Numbered from the stretch's first letter, positions 1-9,076 are shown. The stretch is DNA of 64,000 nucleotides from Brackiella oedipodis DSM 13743 (GCF_000621025.1 NZ_KK211205.1:385521-449520); one strand, 5' to 3'. Made by a program: numbers and translations. Notes: a model not told the origin generated them from the sequence alone.

Positions 1-54
1 GTACAAAGAACGGAACCGGTACAAAGAACAGAACCTGTACAAAGAACGGAAGCC
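1..54 (+). repeat. Three tandem 18-bp repeats in the ftsY 5' region
   Basis: Units start at 1, 19 and 37 with the core GTACAAAGAAC(G/A)GAA and differ only at single bases and in the last codon. They are in frame and encode VQRTEP, VQRTEP and VQRTEA. More copies may lie outside the window. Confidence 0.9.
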
Positions 55-1074
55 ATCTCAAGGGCGGCTTCTCATCCTGCGACAGAGCTTGATCAGACCA
101 AGCAAGCCGCACCTCAGCCGTTGACAGCCAAACCAGGCCAAGCCGAATCCTTACAAGAGTCACGTCAATCGTGGTTTGCACGTTTACGTCAGGGCTTATC
201 ACGCACTGGCTCCAGTATTGGTGCTTTATTTGTGGGCGCCAAAATCGATGAAGATTTATTTGAGGAACTCGAGACGGCTTTATTAATGGCCGATGCAGGT
301 ATAGAAGCGACCACACAAATTCTCAAAAACCTGCGCAATAAAGTCAAAAAAGACCGCTTAAAAGAGGCTATGCAGGTTAAAGAAGCGCTGCGTGAGGTCT
401 TGACTGAACATCTCAAACCTCTTGAAAAAACCTTTATGTTGCCAGAGGATGGTACTTCGGTAGTGATGATTGCCGGTGTCAATGGTGCGGGTAAAACCAC
501 TACGATTGGTAAGCTCGCTAATCATTTTCAAAGTGGCGGAGCCAAGGTACTTTTAGCTGCGGGTGACACTTTTAGGGCGGCAGCGCGTGAACAACTCGTA
601 GAGTGGGGCGCACGTAACAATGTGGCGGTGATTGCACAAAATGGTGGCGATCCGGCCGCTGTGGCGTTTGATGCCGTCAATGCCGGCAAAGCACGTGCCT
701 GTAATGTGGTGATGGTCGATACGGCTGGCCGTTTACCGACGCAATTGCATCTGATGGATGAACTCAAAAAGATCAAGCGAGTAGTCACCAAAGCGGATGC
801 TGAAGCGCCCCACGAAGTGCTGCTCGTGGTAGATGGGAATACCGGACAAAATGTCATTAGCCAAATTCGTGCCTTCGATGCGGCACTGGGCTTAACTGGC
901 CTAATTGTCACCAAACTCGATGGTACGGCCAAAGGTGGAACCTTAGCGGCGGTGGCAGCAGGGTGTCAGGGTGTGCGTCCCATCCCGGTCTATTGGATTG
1001 GTGTGGGTGAGTCGCTATATGATTTACAAACCTTTAATGCCGCTGAATTTGCCTCAGCTTTGCTAGGTGAGTAG
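1..1074 (+). CDS. ftsY: Signal recognition particle receptor FtsY (5' end outside window)
   Basis: SRP receptor GTPase that docks SRP-ribosome complexes at the inner membrane for co-translational insertion. The frame is open from base 1, so the gene starts before the window; the TTG at 121 is only an internal codon. The NG domain is intact: helical N region, P-loop GVNGAGKTT near base 475, DTAGR near 718 and TKLDGTAKGG near 910. Upstream of it lies a low-complexity linker that begins with three tandem copies of the hexapeptide VQRTEP or variants (bases 1-54), matching the variable, poorly conserved N-terminal A region of FtsY. The gene ends before a bidirectional terminator. Identity is certain; full length is unknown. 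Confidence 0.97.
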   Translation, partial: VQRTEPVQRTEPVQRTEAISRAASHPATELDQTKQAAPQPLTAKPGQAESLQESRQSWFARLRQGLSRTGSSIGALFVGAKIDEDLFEELETALLMADAGIEATTQILKNLRNKVKKDRLKEAMQVKEALREVLTEHLKPLEKTFMLPEDGTSVVMIAGVNGAGKTTTIGKLANHFQSGGAKVLLAAGDTFRAAAREQLVEWGARNNVAVIAQNGGDPAAVAFDAVNAGKARACNVVMVDTAGRLPTQLHLMDELKKIKRVVTKADAEAPHEVLLVVDGNTGQNVISQIRAFDAALGLTGLIVTKLDGTAKGGTLAAVAAGCQGVRPIPVYWIGVGESLYDLQTFNAAEFASALLGE

Positions 1075-1101
1075 GTATTGACGTTCGCGGATTTAAGATA
1101 T

Positions 1102-1139
1102 AAAAAAGGCTGTCTCTCATAACCGAGACAGCCTTTTTT
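1102..1139. terminator. Bidirectional intrinsic terminator between ftsY and the CYTH gene
   Basis: A perfect stem GGCTGTCTC / GAGACAGCC is flanked by an A-run on the left and a T-run on the right. It can therefore end ftsY on the plus strand and the convergent CYTH gene on the minus strand. Confidence 0.9.
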
Positions 1140-1151
1140 ATTAATTCAGCC

Positions 1152-2120
1152 TTAAGCTTGCGCCGCCAAAATATCTAAAAACAAAGCTTGCAAGGGACTG
1201 TCTTCTAATTGCACCAGCTGTACAGACGGCGCACAAGCATCGGCTTGTAAACAATTTAGTATGGTCTGTACTTGTTGTGCTTTAGCCTGTGTGTCCGGGT
1301 TGAGATCAGTCTCCGAAGTCAATCTGTCCAATAAATGCTGCAAACTTGCGGTGGCCTGCTGCCACATCGGCTCTATAAAACTCGCCTGTGGATAATTATC
1401 GAGCAGCTCTGCGACCATCACCAGCTGTGTGCAGCAGGTGTTGATAAGTTGACTGAAATGATCGTTCGCCGTCGCTGACGAGGGGACTTGCCAAAATTCC
1501 TCGCAGTTGTAAATCGTATGGACGGTATGTTTGGCTGCAAAGCTAGCGAGCTCGTGACCCCGATGTGCCTTACTTCTGAGATCGAGCAATAGCTCATGGC
1601 GTTGCGCCCATTCTTGGCTGATTTTATACAGCGATTGCATGGCGCCGTCGAGCAACTCAAACTCTACTTCGCAAACAGCCAAGTGGGTGTCTGCAGCTTT
1701 GATTTCACCCTGATCAAAGGCAATTTCTATAGTGGCGTCAGGCAGCTTATGCAGATATTTGCAGCGTTGTACATCCGTTTCATAGACCACCTGCAAGGCT
1801 TCGCTGTCTATGGTTTGCAGCGCGCGCACCACCTCGTCTTGCTCATACACGCTTAGATCTACACTTGGCTCTGGACGGCGATGGTTTAGCTCAAGGCGAC
1901 TGAAGTCATGTTGACTGGGCATTTTTAGGGTTTGCATCCAGCCCTCAGGTTCTAGACGAAGACGGATGGCGATTTTTTGTTGAGCGAGCTGAGCATCACG
2001 GGTATCAAAATACAAAGCCCTCAGCGGCACAGTCTGTGCAGAAGGAGACGCCAAAATATGTTCATTAATCGCTTGCATCGCCGCATGTGGGCAATAAAAC
2101 TTGATTTCGTGTTCAAACAT
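1152..2120 (-). CDS. CYTH domain protein, probable inorganic triphosphatase
   Basis: The N-terminus carries the CYTH signature ExExK (residues 3-7, EHEIK) and the alternating acidic and basic strands of a triphosphate tunnel enzyme through about residue 195. The family includes YgiF, which hydrolyses inorganic triphosphate, and class IV adenylate cyclases. The remaining 125 residues are helical and may be a short or decayed CHAD-like domain; clear CHAD histidines are not evident. At 322 residues it is shorter than E. coli YgiF, which is over 400. It is a single gene, convergent with ftsY and downstream of the marR gene on the same strand. Triphosphatase is the likely activity but the substrate is inferred. 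Confidence 0.8.
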   Translation of the reverse strand: MFEHEIKFYCPHAAMQAINEHILASPSAQTVPLRALYFDTRDAQLAQQKIAIRLRLEPEGWMQTLKMPSQHDFSRLELNHRRPEPSVDLSVYEQDEVVRALQTIDSEALQVVYETDVQRCKYLHKLPDATIEIAFDQGEIKAADTHLAVCEVEFELLDGAMQSLYKISQEWAQRHELLLDLRSKAHRGHELASFAAKHTVHTIYNCEEFWQVPSSATANDHFSQLINTCCTQLVMVAELLDNYPQASFIEPMWQQATASLQHLLDRLTSETDLNPDTQAKAQQVQTILNCLQADACAPSVQLVQLEDSPLQALFLDILAAQA

Positions 2121-2158
2121 CAGTGTTGAATTCCCTAAAAAATAGCCGTCTCATTATT

Positions 2159-2194
2159 TAAAAAACGCCCATGTTGATTATACGGGCGTTAAGT
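2159..2194 (-). terminator. Terminator of the MarR regulator gene
   Basis: Arms AACGCCC (2164-2170) and GGGCGTT (2184-2190) form a hairpin. Read on the minus strand it is followed by a T-run, directly after the marR-type gene. Confidence 0.75.
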
Positions 2195-2226
2195 TTAGAG
2201 CGTATTGTTTGGGGCAGAAAGATGTA

Positions 2227-2721
2227 TTATTCGTGCAGCGCCTGCTGTTGCATGATGGTTTGCTTAATAGCTGCACTGACCTCCGAGAGGGCTTCAAAGC
2301 TTTTCTTGTGAAAGGGCGGTTGCACCTGCTCAAATAATTCATCAACCCAACGACAATAGCTATTGTACATATCGTCGAATAGTTGCTGACCGGCTTGTGT
2401 CAGCTTTAGATAGCTACTGCGGCGGTCTTTGGCGTTAGTAAACTTGATAATGAGATTTTCTTTTTCGAGTTGATTAGCAATGACAGTGATATTGCCATTA
2501 CTGACCATGAGGCGATGCGATAATACACCCATCTTCAGTCCCTCGGGATTCCGAGATAACTGCGCCAAGAAATAAAAACGCGGCAAAGTGCTGTTGTAAT
2601 GAGTACGAAAGCGATTGCGTAGCTCATGCTCCACTAAATTCGTGCAGGAATAAAGACGCAACCATAGTTTGTGAGCGGGAGAAGGTGCAGCTTTTATTCT
2701 GACCTCATATTCACTAAACAT
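2227..2721 (-). CDS. MarR family winged-helix transcriptional regulator
   Basis: This 164-residue protein has the MarR layout: a helical dimerisation segment, then a winged helix around residues 60-115 with the typical pattern of a recognition helix (VSNGNITVIANQLEKENLI) and a wing containing DRRSSYLKLT. MarR proteins bind short inverted repeats and release them on binding small aromatic ligands. A good ribosome site (AAAAAGGA) lies before the ATG at 2721. The gene is divergent from ribB across a 505-bp gap holding several dyads. No degradation gene sits beside it, so its target cannot be read from context. Confidence 0.88.
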   Translation of the reverse strand: MFSEYEVRIKAAPSPAHKLWLRLYSCTNLVEHELRNRFRTHYNSTLPRFYFLAQLSRNPEGLKMGVLSHRLMVSNGNITVIANQLEKENLIIKFTNAKDRRSSYLKLTQAGQQLFDDMYNSYCRWVDELFEQVQPPFHKKSFEALSEVSAAIKQTIMQQQALHE

Positions 2722-3226
2722 GTTTGGGTATCCTTTTTATTGTTGTTACAATTTCAGAATACAGCGCATAGTTGCAAATTCATATCAATGTAAAAAAGCG
2801 TATGAGCACTCGGATCCATTGGTTCAATGAGTGCTTCCATTAGTGCTAATCACTTTATTCTTATAACTTTGGGATGTTTTTTTATACCTAAAACTTATAT
2901 AGAGTAACATAAATATTAGTAAAACTAATATTTAATGCCTATTATGAACTATTATACTAAATTCGCTTTTCATAATGTATCTATACTTTTAGTACGTACA
3001 CTGAAGTTGGCTTTTATCAATTTTATTGTTGTAAAAAAGAAAGTAGATAAATCGTTATAACCTCGAGTTTGGTTTGCGTCTGCACAGACTTTATAGTGAT
3101 GAAGGGCTTTTTGTAGAAGTTAATTGAGCAAGCGCGCAACTGTCATGTCAGGTAAAATAGATCAATTAAGGTGTTTACACGATTAGTGTAGATTAACTTA
3201 AAGTTTTAGTCTTAAGAGGTCTTTTT
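2722..3226. other. 505-bp intergenic region between marR-type gene and ribB
   Basis: No gene is supported here. The stretch is AT-rich from about 2870 to 3060. It contains an inverted repeat with arms AGCACTC (2805-2811) and GAGTGCT (2829-2835), and beside it the imperfect palindrome ATTAGTGCTAAT (2839-2850). These are possible sites for the neighbouring MarR protein. I looked for an FMN riboswitch before ribB and did not recognise one. Confidence 0.5.
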
Positions 3227-4375
3227 ATGTCACATCATCAACCCCCCGCCTGTGAGTCATCCGAATTTGGTCAGATTGCATCGGTGCCCGAAATTATTGC
3301 CGAACTCAAGGCAGGCAGAATGGTGATTTTGGTCGACGAAGAGGATCGCGAGAACGAGGGCGATCTATTGATGGCGGCAGATTTTGTGACGCCCGAAGCC
3401 ATTAACTTTATGGTGACACATGCGCGTGGCCTAGTGTGCTTAACCCTTACCCAAGAGCGCTGCCAACAACTCGGGTTAGACTTAATGACGACCCAAAATC
3501 AAAGTGGTTTTGGTACCAATTTTACAGTGTCCATAGAGGCCGCCAAGGGGGTCACAACGGGTATCTCGGCCGCTGACCGCGCGGCTACTGTACAGGCGGC
3601 CGTGGCGCCTAATGCGCAACCACAAGATGTGGTCACGCCTGGTCATATTTTTCCGGTACGCGCCGAGTTAGGGGGCGTTTTAGTCCGCGCGGGTCACACT
3701 GAAGCTGGGTGTGATCTCACAGCCATGGCTGGGCTCACCCCCGCTGCCGTGATTTGCGAGGTGCTCAAACCCGATGGTTCGATGGCGCGTCTGCCAGACT
3801 TACTCGAATTTGCCAAAGAGCATCACCTCAAAATCGGTACGATTGCAGATTTGATTCAATACCGCAGCCAAACCGAATCTATGATCGAACGCCTTGGCCA
3901 CAAAATCTTAAGTACGGCTTGGGGCCAATTTAAGGCCGTAACCTATCAAGACAAAACCTCTAATGCCATTCATATCGCCTTGGTCAAAGGTGATATTCAG
4001 GCCGACCAAGAAACCTTAGTGCGCGTGCATGAACCGACCTCGATCATCGATGTTCTAGATTTGGATGATGACAGTCATAGTTGGTCTATCGCCAAAGCGC
4101 TCCAAAAAATCCAGGCCTACGAGCACGGAGCCGTGATGCTGATGATGAACTGTAATCAGACCACCGCGGCGCTTAAGCAACAAGTCCTCTCTTGGGACGC
4201 GCAAGCACAAAACCAACAAGATCATTTTGATGTGCACAGTCTGCGCACCTACGGGGTGGGTGCCCAAATTCTTAAAGATCTCGGTGTTAGTCAAATGCGG
4301 GTCTTATCACAACCACGCAAGATGCCAAATATGGCAGGTTTTAATTTAACTGTGACAGCTTACGAGACACACTAA
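3227..4375 (+). CDS. ribB: 3,4-dihydroxy-2-butanone-4-phosphate synthase with degenerate GTP cyclohydrolase II-like domain
   Basis: Residues 1-210 form a complete RibB domain that makes the four-carbon riboflavin precursor from ribulose 5-phosphate. The acidic metal loop [10 protein letters not shown], the [11 protein letters not shown] segment and the [15 protein letters not shown] segment are all present. Residues 215-382 resemble GTP cyclohydrolase II in strand pattern (VKGDI, LVRVHEP) but lack the zinc-binding cysteine set (C...CxC) and the arginine-rich loop, so GTP opening is not expected from this protein. This is the RibB-hybrid type seen in other proteobacteria; a separate ribA should exist. 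RBS AAGAGG precedes the ATG. It leads a riboflavin, nusB and thiL run. Confidence 0.93.
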   Translation: MSHHQPPACESSEFGQIASVPEIIAELKAGRMVILVDEEDRENEGDLLMAADFVTPEAINFMVTHARGLVCLTLTQERCQQLGLDLMTTQNQSGFGTNFTVSIEAAKGVTTGISAADRAATVQAAVAPNAQPQDVVTPGHIFPVRAELGGVLVRAGHTEAGCDLTAMAGLTPAAVICEVLKPDGSMARLPDLLEFAKEHHLKIGTIADLIQYRSQTESMIERLGHKILSTAWGQFKAVTYQDKTSNAIHIALVKGDIQADQETLVRVHEPTSIIDVLDLDDDSHSWSIAKALQKIQAYEHGAVMLMMNCNQTTAALKQQVLSWDAQAQNQQDHFDVHSLRTYGVGAQILKDLGVSQMRVLSQPRKMPNMAGFNLTVTAYETH

Positions 4376-4469
4376 TTTAACTGTACATAGGTTAAAATAG
4401 CCTGAGCTTGCAATGCTTATGTAGCGATAGTGTATTGCATCTTTTTTGGGCTTTTTAGAGGACTGTTCT

Positions 4470-5012
4470 ATGAAACCATATACTTTGACCCCTGATTTGC
4501 GCGGCGAAGAGCTGCATATTGGCATTGTTTGTGCCCGTTTCAACGAAGAAGTCATGTATGCAGAGCTAGAAGCCTGCCTACAACAACTTGCCGATTTAGG
4601 CGTCGATGAGAGCAACATTATGGTGGTCACAGTACCAGGTGCTCTAGAATGTGGTCTTGCTCTTTATCAATTGGCCGATACCTGCGAATTTGACGCCCTC
4701 ATCGCTTTAGGCGCCGTGATTCGTGGTGAGACTTACCACTTTGAAATCGTCTCCAACGAGAGCGCGGCAGCCATTACACGGATTGGTCTAGAAGCCAATA
4801 TTCCAATTGCTAATGGTATTTTAACCACCGAGACCACCGAGCAAGCACAAGAAAGAGCCGAACAAAAAGGTCAAGATTGCGCTATTTGTGCCGTCGAAAT
4901 GGCCAATTTACAATATGCGTTAGTCCCAGAGCCCGATGAAGATGCCGATGATGCCGATCTCGACGAAGAAGATGACATCGACGACGAAGATTTCGACGAT
5001 GATGAGCAGTAG
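4470..5012 (+). CDS. ribH: 6,7-dimethyl-8-ribityllumazine synthase
   Basis: Penultimate riboflavin enzyme; it condenses the RibB product with the pyrimidine intermediate. Family motifs are in place: [19 protein letters not shown] and [12 protein letters not shown] with the catalytic His. The frame extends further upstream, but the start is set at 4470 by the Shine-Dalgarno AGAGGA at 4457-4462. The body of about 154 residues is normal; the last 26 residues are an extra tail made almost only of Asp and Glu. It sits between ribB and nusB, the usual proteobacterial order. Confidence 0.95.
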   Translation: MKPYTLTPDLRGEELHIGIVCARFNEEVMYAELEACLQQLADLGVDESNIMVVTVPGALECGLALYQLADTCEFDALIALGAVIRGETYHFEIVSNESAAAITRIGLEANIPIANGILTTETTEQAQERAEQKGQDCAICAVEMANLQYALVPEPDEDADDADLDEEDDIDDEDFDDDEQ

Positions 5013-5068
5013 TCTTTAGTCTCTGCCATACTGCGCATCTCTAAGCAGAGTTAAGCGCCTCATTACCT

Positions 5069-5103
5069 AACACCGGTCAGAGTCATGCTCAGATCGGTGT
5101 TCT
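5069..5103 (+). terminator. Hairpin between ribH and nusB, weak terminator or attenuator
   Basis: Arms AACACCG and CGGTGTT flank a loop of about 20 bases and are followed by CTTTC rather than a clean T-run. It could partly separate ribBH from nusB-thiL. Confidence 0.4.
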
Positions 5104-5127
5104 TTCATAATAAAAAAGGTTTTCAAC

Positions 5128-5571
5128 GTGAGTATCAAAAAAAGCGCTCGTAGACTATCCAGAGAATTTGCCCTCAAAGGTCTTTATGGTTGGTTACTGA
5201 GCAAACATCAATCTGAAATTGGCCTATTAGAGGCGAATTTACGCAATCAACCCACCTTTCAAAATGCTGATGCTGAGTGGTTCAAAACGATTTATCACGG
5301 TGTTATCAAACATTTCGATGAACTCAAAGGCCTCATAGAGCCCGCCTTGGATCGTAGTAGTGATGAACTCTCACCGGTAGAATTTGCGGTGTTATTAATT
5401 GGTTCCTTTGAACTTAAGCACGCCCCTGATATTCCTTATCGTGTCGTCATCAATGAAGCCGTTGAAATCGCCAAAGAATTTGGTGCTACGGACGGCTACA
5501 AGTTCATTAATGGTGTGCTCGATAAAATCGCGCCACAGGTTCGGCCACTAGAGGCTGCCCTCAAATCCTAA
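5128..5571 (+). CDS. nusB: Transcription antitermination factor NusB
   Basis: All-helical RNA-binding protein that pairs with NusE (S10) on boxA RNA to give antitermination of rRNA operons. At 147 residues it has family length. It begins with the basic RRLSREFALKGLYGWL segment and ends with the conserved VINEAVEIAKEFGATDGYKFINGVLD block. The start codon is GTG at 5128, preceded by AAAAAAGG. It follows ribH and precedes thiL by 16 bp, a classic gene order. Confidence 0.96.
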   Translation: MSIKKSARRLSREFALKGLYGWLLSKHQSEIGLLEANLRNQPTFQNADAEWFKTIYHGVIKHFDELKGLIEPALDRSSDELSPVEFAVLLIGSFELKHAPDIPYRVVINEAVEIAKEFGATDGYKFINGVLDKIAPQVRPLEAALKS

Positions 5572-5587
5572 TTGTCCTCCGCTACTT

Positions 5588-6559
5588 ATGGGCGAGTTTG
5601 ATCTAATTAAACAATATTTCACCAGTCAGGCGCCGCAGCAGGATCTCGGTCCTGGTGATGACTGCGCCCTGATACATGTCGGCACAGAGCGCTTGGCCGT
5701 TACGAAAGACTTATTGTTAGAAGGGCGTCATTTTTTTGCCGATGTCGATCCTTATCGCTTAGGTCACAAAGCCCTAGCTGTCAATTTATCAGACTTGGCG
5801 GCCATGTCGGCTCAGCCAACGGCTTGTTTCTTGGGACTGGCCATCGCGCAAGCGCAACCTCGCTGGTTACAGGCCTTTAGCCAAGGTTTTATGGACTTGG
5901 CAAGGCAGTTTAATTGCCCTTTGCAAGGTGGCGATACCTGTGCCAGTCAGCAAGGTGTGATCATTAGCGTCACTTGTATGGGTACTTTACCTTTAACGGT
6001 GACAGCTCCCTTGCGTAGCGGGGCTCAGGTCGGTGATGATATTTGGCTCAGTGGTCAATTAGGTGGGGCGCATTTAGCCCTGACCTTACTCCAAAAAGCT
6101 CAGCAAGCGCCGTTGAGTGACCGCGACAAGCAGACCTTACAGGCCTGTCGCGATGCCCTCGAATTGCCGCAGCCCCAAGTGGCACTTGGTTTGCAACTCA
6201 GAAATATTGCCCACGCCATGATTGATATATCGGATGGCTTATTACAGGATCTCAATCATATTTTGCAAGCCAGTCATGTGGGGGCACGGCTTTTTGAAGC
6301 GAAGTTACCTGTCATCCCTGAGTTGCAAACGGCAGAGACGGCATTTAGGCGGCAAGCGGTTTTTAATGGTGGCGATGTGTATCAGCTATGTTTTACCGCC
6401 GCTGCCCATGATCGACCTAAGCTAGAGGCGCTGGCACAGGCTAATCAGCTTCATTTGAGCCGTATTGGTAGTATCATGACGAGTAGTGGCATAGAATTAA
6501 TAGATCAGCACGGTCAAGCTTTCGAGTTGGCAGTGAGTGGTTTCAATCACTTTAAGTAG
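5588..6559 (+). CDS. thiL: Thiamine-monophosphate kinase
   Basis: Phosphorylates thiamine monophosphate to the active cofactor thiamine diphosphate. The start MGEFDLI, the metal loop GPGDDCALI, the block AVNLSDLAAMSAQP, GGDTC and the C-terminal DISDGLLQDL motif are all recognisable, and 323 residues is normal. It lies 16 bp after nusB and its stop falls just before the pgpA start, so the two are probably translated together. No clear Shine-Dalgarno is seen, which fits translational coupling to nusB. Confidence 0.96.
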   Translation: MGEFDLIKQYFTSQAPQQDLGPGDDCALIHVGTERLAVTKDLLLEGRHFFADVDPYRLGHKALAVNLSDLAAMSAQPTACFLGLAIAQAQPRWLQAFSQGFMDLARQFNCPLQGGDTCASQQGVIISVTCMGTLPLTVTAPLRSGAQVGDDIWLSGQLGGAHLALTLLQKAQQAPLSDRDKQTLQACRDALELPQPQVALGLQLRNIAHAMIDISDGLLQDLNHILQASHVGARLFEAKLPVIPELQTAETAFRRQAVFNGGDVYQLCFTAAAHDRPKLEALAQANQLHLSRIGSIMTSSGIELIDQHGQAFELAVSGFNHFK

Positions 6560-6572
6560 TATTGTTTCGCCT

Positions 6573-7142
6573 ATGAAAGAAAATCATCAAGCCGAAAATT
6601 TCATTCATCGCGGTCATCCCCAATCTCATCAATTGGCGTTCAAGCCAGATCTTAAATGGGTTTATAGTCGTTTTAATTTTGCAGTGGCTTTTGGTTTCGG
6701 TGCAGGCTTGATTAAGCCTGGGCCGGGTACGTGGGGCAGTATTCTTGCCTTTTTATTGTGGTTGCCGCTCAAGCATATCCTTGATAATGAATGGCTGATC
6801 GTAGCATTTTTAACCTTGGGTTTTGTGTTTGGTTGTTATGCTTGCCACAAAACCGGTAAATATCTGCGGGTGCACGATTATGGTGGCATTGTTTGGGATG
6901 AAATGATTGCGCTTTGGTTGGTGTTGTTTGTGATCACACCAGTGCAGCATAATCTACTCTGGAGTGTGTTGGCGCTGCTTATCTTTAGGATTTATGACAT
7001 CTTTAAACCTTGGCCCATCAAGACCCTAGATTGTTCTCTCAAAAATGGCCTGGGGGTGATGCTAGACGATATTCTAGCCGCCTTATATACCTTATTTACC
7101 TTGGCCATTTTAATGCGTCTAGGTGGTATATTTATGAATTAA
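6573..7142 (+). CDS. pgpA: Phosphatidylglycerophosphatase A
   Basis: Integral membrane phosphatase that makes phosphatidylglycerol from its phosphate. The signatures GFGAGLIKPGPGTWGS and HDYGGIVWDEMIA are complete, and three to four hydrophobic segments follow. The frame is open back into thiL, but the ATG at 6573, 13 bases after the thiL stop, is the sensible start; it gives 189 residues with a hydrophilic leader of about 30. A strong terminator follows. Confidence 0.94.
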   Translation: MKENHQAENFIHRGHPQSHQLAFKPDLKWVYSRFNFAVAFGFGAGLIKPGPGTWGSILAFLLWLPLKHILDNEWLIVAFLTLGFVFGCYACHKTGKYLRVHDYGGIVWDEMIALWLVLFVITPVQHNLLWSVLALLIFRIYDIFKPWPIKTLDCSLKNGLGVMLDDILAALYTLFTLAILMRLGGIFMN

Positions 7143-7160
7143 GCTTATTCAATTCTGATC

Positions 7161-7199
7161 AAGACCAGTTATCATAATAACTGGTCTTTTTTTTGTTTT
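7161..7199 (+). terminator. Terminator after pgpA
   Basis: A perfect 12-bp stem AAGACCAGTTAT / ATAACTGGTCTT with a four-base loop is followed by eight or more T residues. It closes the ribB to pgpA run. Confidence 0.93.
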
Positions 7200-7203
7200 A
7201 AAC

Positions 7204-7728
7204 ATGATGACGAGATGTGAAATCAGCAACGAAGCTATTTATGAATTGGCGCAAAACCTGGGTCAGCAGCTGCAAGCTAATGCGGCCATGCTAGGCACGG
7301 CGGAGTCCTGCACAGGGGGATTATGTGCAGCGGCCATGACCATGGTGCCGGGTTCCAGTGCTTGGTTTGATCGTGGTTTAGTAACCTACACCAACCAGGC
7401 CAAAATCGATTTATTGGGGGTACAAGCGCAGACGCTAGCACAATACGGCGCCGTCAGCGAAGCCGTCGCCACAGAGATGGCTACAGGTGGCCTACGTCAT
7501 TCGCCAGAGAGCCAATATTTTGTGAGTACGACGGGGATCGCCGGACCTGGCGGTGGCACGGCCCAAAAACCAGTGGGCATGGTGTGTTTTGCGGTGGCAC
7601 AGCGCGCCTCCACAGGCACCCAGGCACAAGCGTATACGCAATTTTTTGAAGGTGATCGTCACCAGGTCAGACATCAAGCTGTTTATTTTATTCTTGAGCA
7701 ACTCTATAAGACCCTAAGCAAGGCTTAG
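7204..7728 (+). CDS. pncC: Nicotinamide-nucleotide amidase, CinA C-terminal family
   Basis: Stand-alone CinA C-terminal domain that deamidates nicotinamide mononucleotide in pyridine-nucleotide recycling. Motifs TAESCTGGL, VPGSSAWFDRGLVTYTN, GAVSEAVATEMA and TTGIAGPGGGT are complete, and 174 residues is standard. The ATG at 7204 follows directly after the pgpA terminator, with a second ATG at 7207. It is convergent with pyrF. Confidence 0.94.
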   Translation: MMTRCEISNEAIYELAQNLGQQLQANAAMLGTAESCTGGLCAAAMTMVPGSSAWFDRGLVTYTNQAKIDLLGVQAQTLAQYGAVSEAVATEMATGGLRHSPESQYFVSTTGIAGPGGGTAQKPVGMVCFAVAQRASTGTQAQAYTQFFEGDRHQVRHQAVYFILEQLYKTLSKA

Positions 7729-7799
7729 GACGTTGATTGGCTCACATCAGTAGCTAATTGTAATGGCTAACATTAGCCAACGCTTAGCGAAGCGCTCAC

Positions 7800-8630
7800 T
7801 TACCGCTTAGCAAGAGCCTGCTTGATGCTGTCACGGGTTTGCTGGGCGACTCGAGCCGCGGCTGCCTGCCATTGCTCACCAGCATCGGCATACAAAATTG
7901 CTCTAGAAGAGTTGAGCATAATGCCATTGCCTTGACGATTACAGCCTGCTTTGACCGTTAGCTCGATATCACCCCCTTGAGCACCAATGCCAGGAATCAA
8001 AAAGGGCACATCGTCGCCTACGCACTGGCGCACTTGCGCGAGATCCTCAGGATAGGTCGCGCCGACGACCAGTGCGCACTGTTGATTTTGGTTCCATTTT
8101 TCGGCCACGGTCTGAGCGACTTTAAGGTACAGAGGCTGACCATCTGCAGTCTCTATGGTTTGAAATTCCGAACTACCAGGATTGGAGGTGCGGCACAGCA
8201 CTATAACCCCTTTGTTATGCCAGCACAAATAAGGTTCGACGGAGTCAAAACCCATATAGGGGTTGACTGTCACGGCATCGGCACAGTAGCGCTCAAACGC
8301 TTCCTTAGCGTAATGTTCCGCGGTAGTACCGATATCGCCACGCTTGGAGTCCAAGATGATGGGTAAATGCGGATATTCGTCACGAATGTAATGGCATAAA
8401 CGCTGCAATTCTGTCTCGGCTTCTTGTGAGGCAAAATAAGCGATTTGCGGCTTGAAGGCACAGGCATATTCTGCAGTGGCGTCAATAATGCCTTTACAAA
8501 AATCGAAAATCGGCTTTTTTTGATTGCGGAAGGTCAATGGTAAACGGTTAAGATCAGGATCTAAACCAATGACCAACATAGAATCTTGCTGTTGCCAGGC
8601 GTTTTGTAATTTTTCAGAAAAAGAAAGCAT
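7800..8630 (-). CDS. pyrF: Orotidine 5'-phosphate decarboxylase (subfamily 2)
   Basis: Last step of UMP synthesis. The active-site block [15 protein letters not shown] is that of the longer subfamily 2 enzymes, and 276 residues fits that class. Other features are the N-terminal [13 protein letters not shown] and the phosphate-binding PGIGAQGGD. The gene lies one base after the dgkA stop, so the two form an operon on the minus strand. Confidence 0.95.
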   Translation of the reverse strand: MLSFSEKLQNAWQQQDSMLVIGLDPDLNRLPLTFRNQKKPIFDFCKGIIDATAEYACAFKPQIAYFASQEAETELQRLCHYIRDEYPHLPIILDSKRGDIGTTAEHYAKEAFERYCADAVTVNPYMGFDSVEPYLCWHNKGVIVLCRTSNPGSSEFQTIETADGQPLYLKVAQTVAEKWNQNQQCALVVGATYPEDLAQVRQCVGDDVPFLIPGIGAQGGDIELTVKAGCNRQGNGIMLNSSRAILYADAGEQWQAAAARVAQQTRDSIKQALAKR

Positions 8631-8631
8631 A

Positions 8632-9024
8632 TTAACTCAGATTTACAACAATAATAGTTAACCAAATGACGGCGCAAAGCGCTAAAGACAAAAACACGGC
8701 AGCACTCCCCATATCCTTAGTCTTACCCACCAGTGGATTAAACTCTGTGGTGATAAGATCAGCGAGCGTTTCTATACAGGAGTTGAGCAGTTCTGTGATG
8801 AGAATAATGATGAGGGAGGTAAATAGAATCAACCATTGCAGAATGTTATGAGCCACAAAAAAGGACAACACAAATAGCACTAAACTCAAGGTTAATTCTT
8901 GTCTAAAGGCATGTTCAGTTTTAAAGACGGCTCGAAAGCCCTGCATAGAATACTGACCGGCCTTGAAAATGCGCTTGATGCCCGCTTTGCTCTTGAAACT
9001 ATTGGAATTAGGAGTGTGAGTCAT
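8632..9024 (-). CDS. dgkA: Diacylglycerol kinase
   Basis: Small membrane kinase that recycles diacylglycerol to phosphatidic acid. It has three hydrophobic helices and the family motif [15 protein letters not shown]; the usual Ala of NSAIE is Cys here. The N-terminus is a basic amphipathic helix after about 20 polar residues, giving 130 residues in all. First gene of the dgkA-pyrF pair. Confidence 0.92.
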   Translation of the reverse strand: MTHTPNSNSFKSKAGIKRIFKAGQYSMQGFRAVFKTEHAFRQELTLSLVLFVLSFFVAHNILQWLILFTSLIIILITELLNSCIETLADLITTEFNPLVGKTKDMGSAAVFLSLALCAVIWLTIIVVNLS

Positions 9025-9076
9025 GAGCGTATTTTATTCCAAAATCAGTACGCACAAAGCCAAAGCTAGCACGACA

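Noticed and set aside
528-932. Minus-strand 134-codon open frame opposite ftsY
   Set aside because: It is the shadow of the conserved NG domain of ftsY.
2805-2835. CIRCE heat-shock operator
   Set aside because: The arms resemble CIRCE halves (GCACTC / GAGTGC), but the spacing is 17 rather than 9 bases and no chaperone gene follows.
3060-3226. FMN riboswitch before ribB
   Set aside because: I searched for the conserved RFN segments and did not see them in the 505-bp gap.
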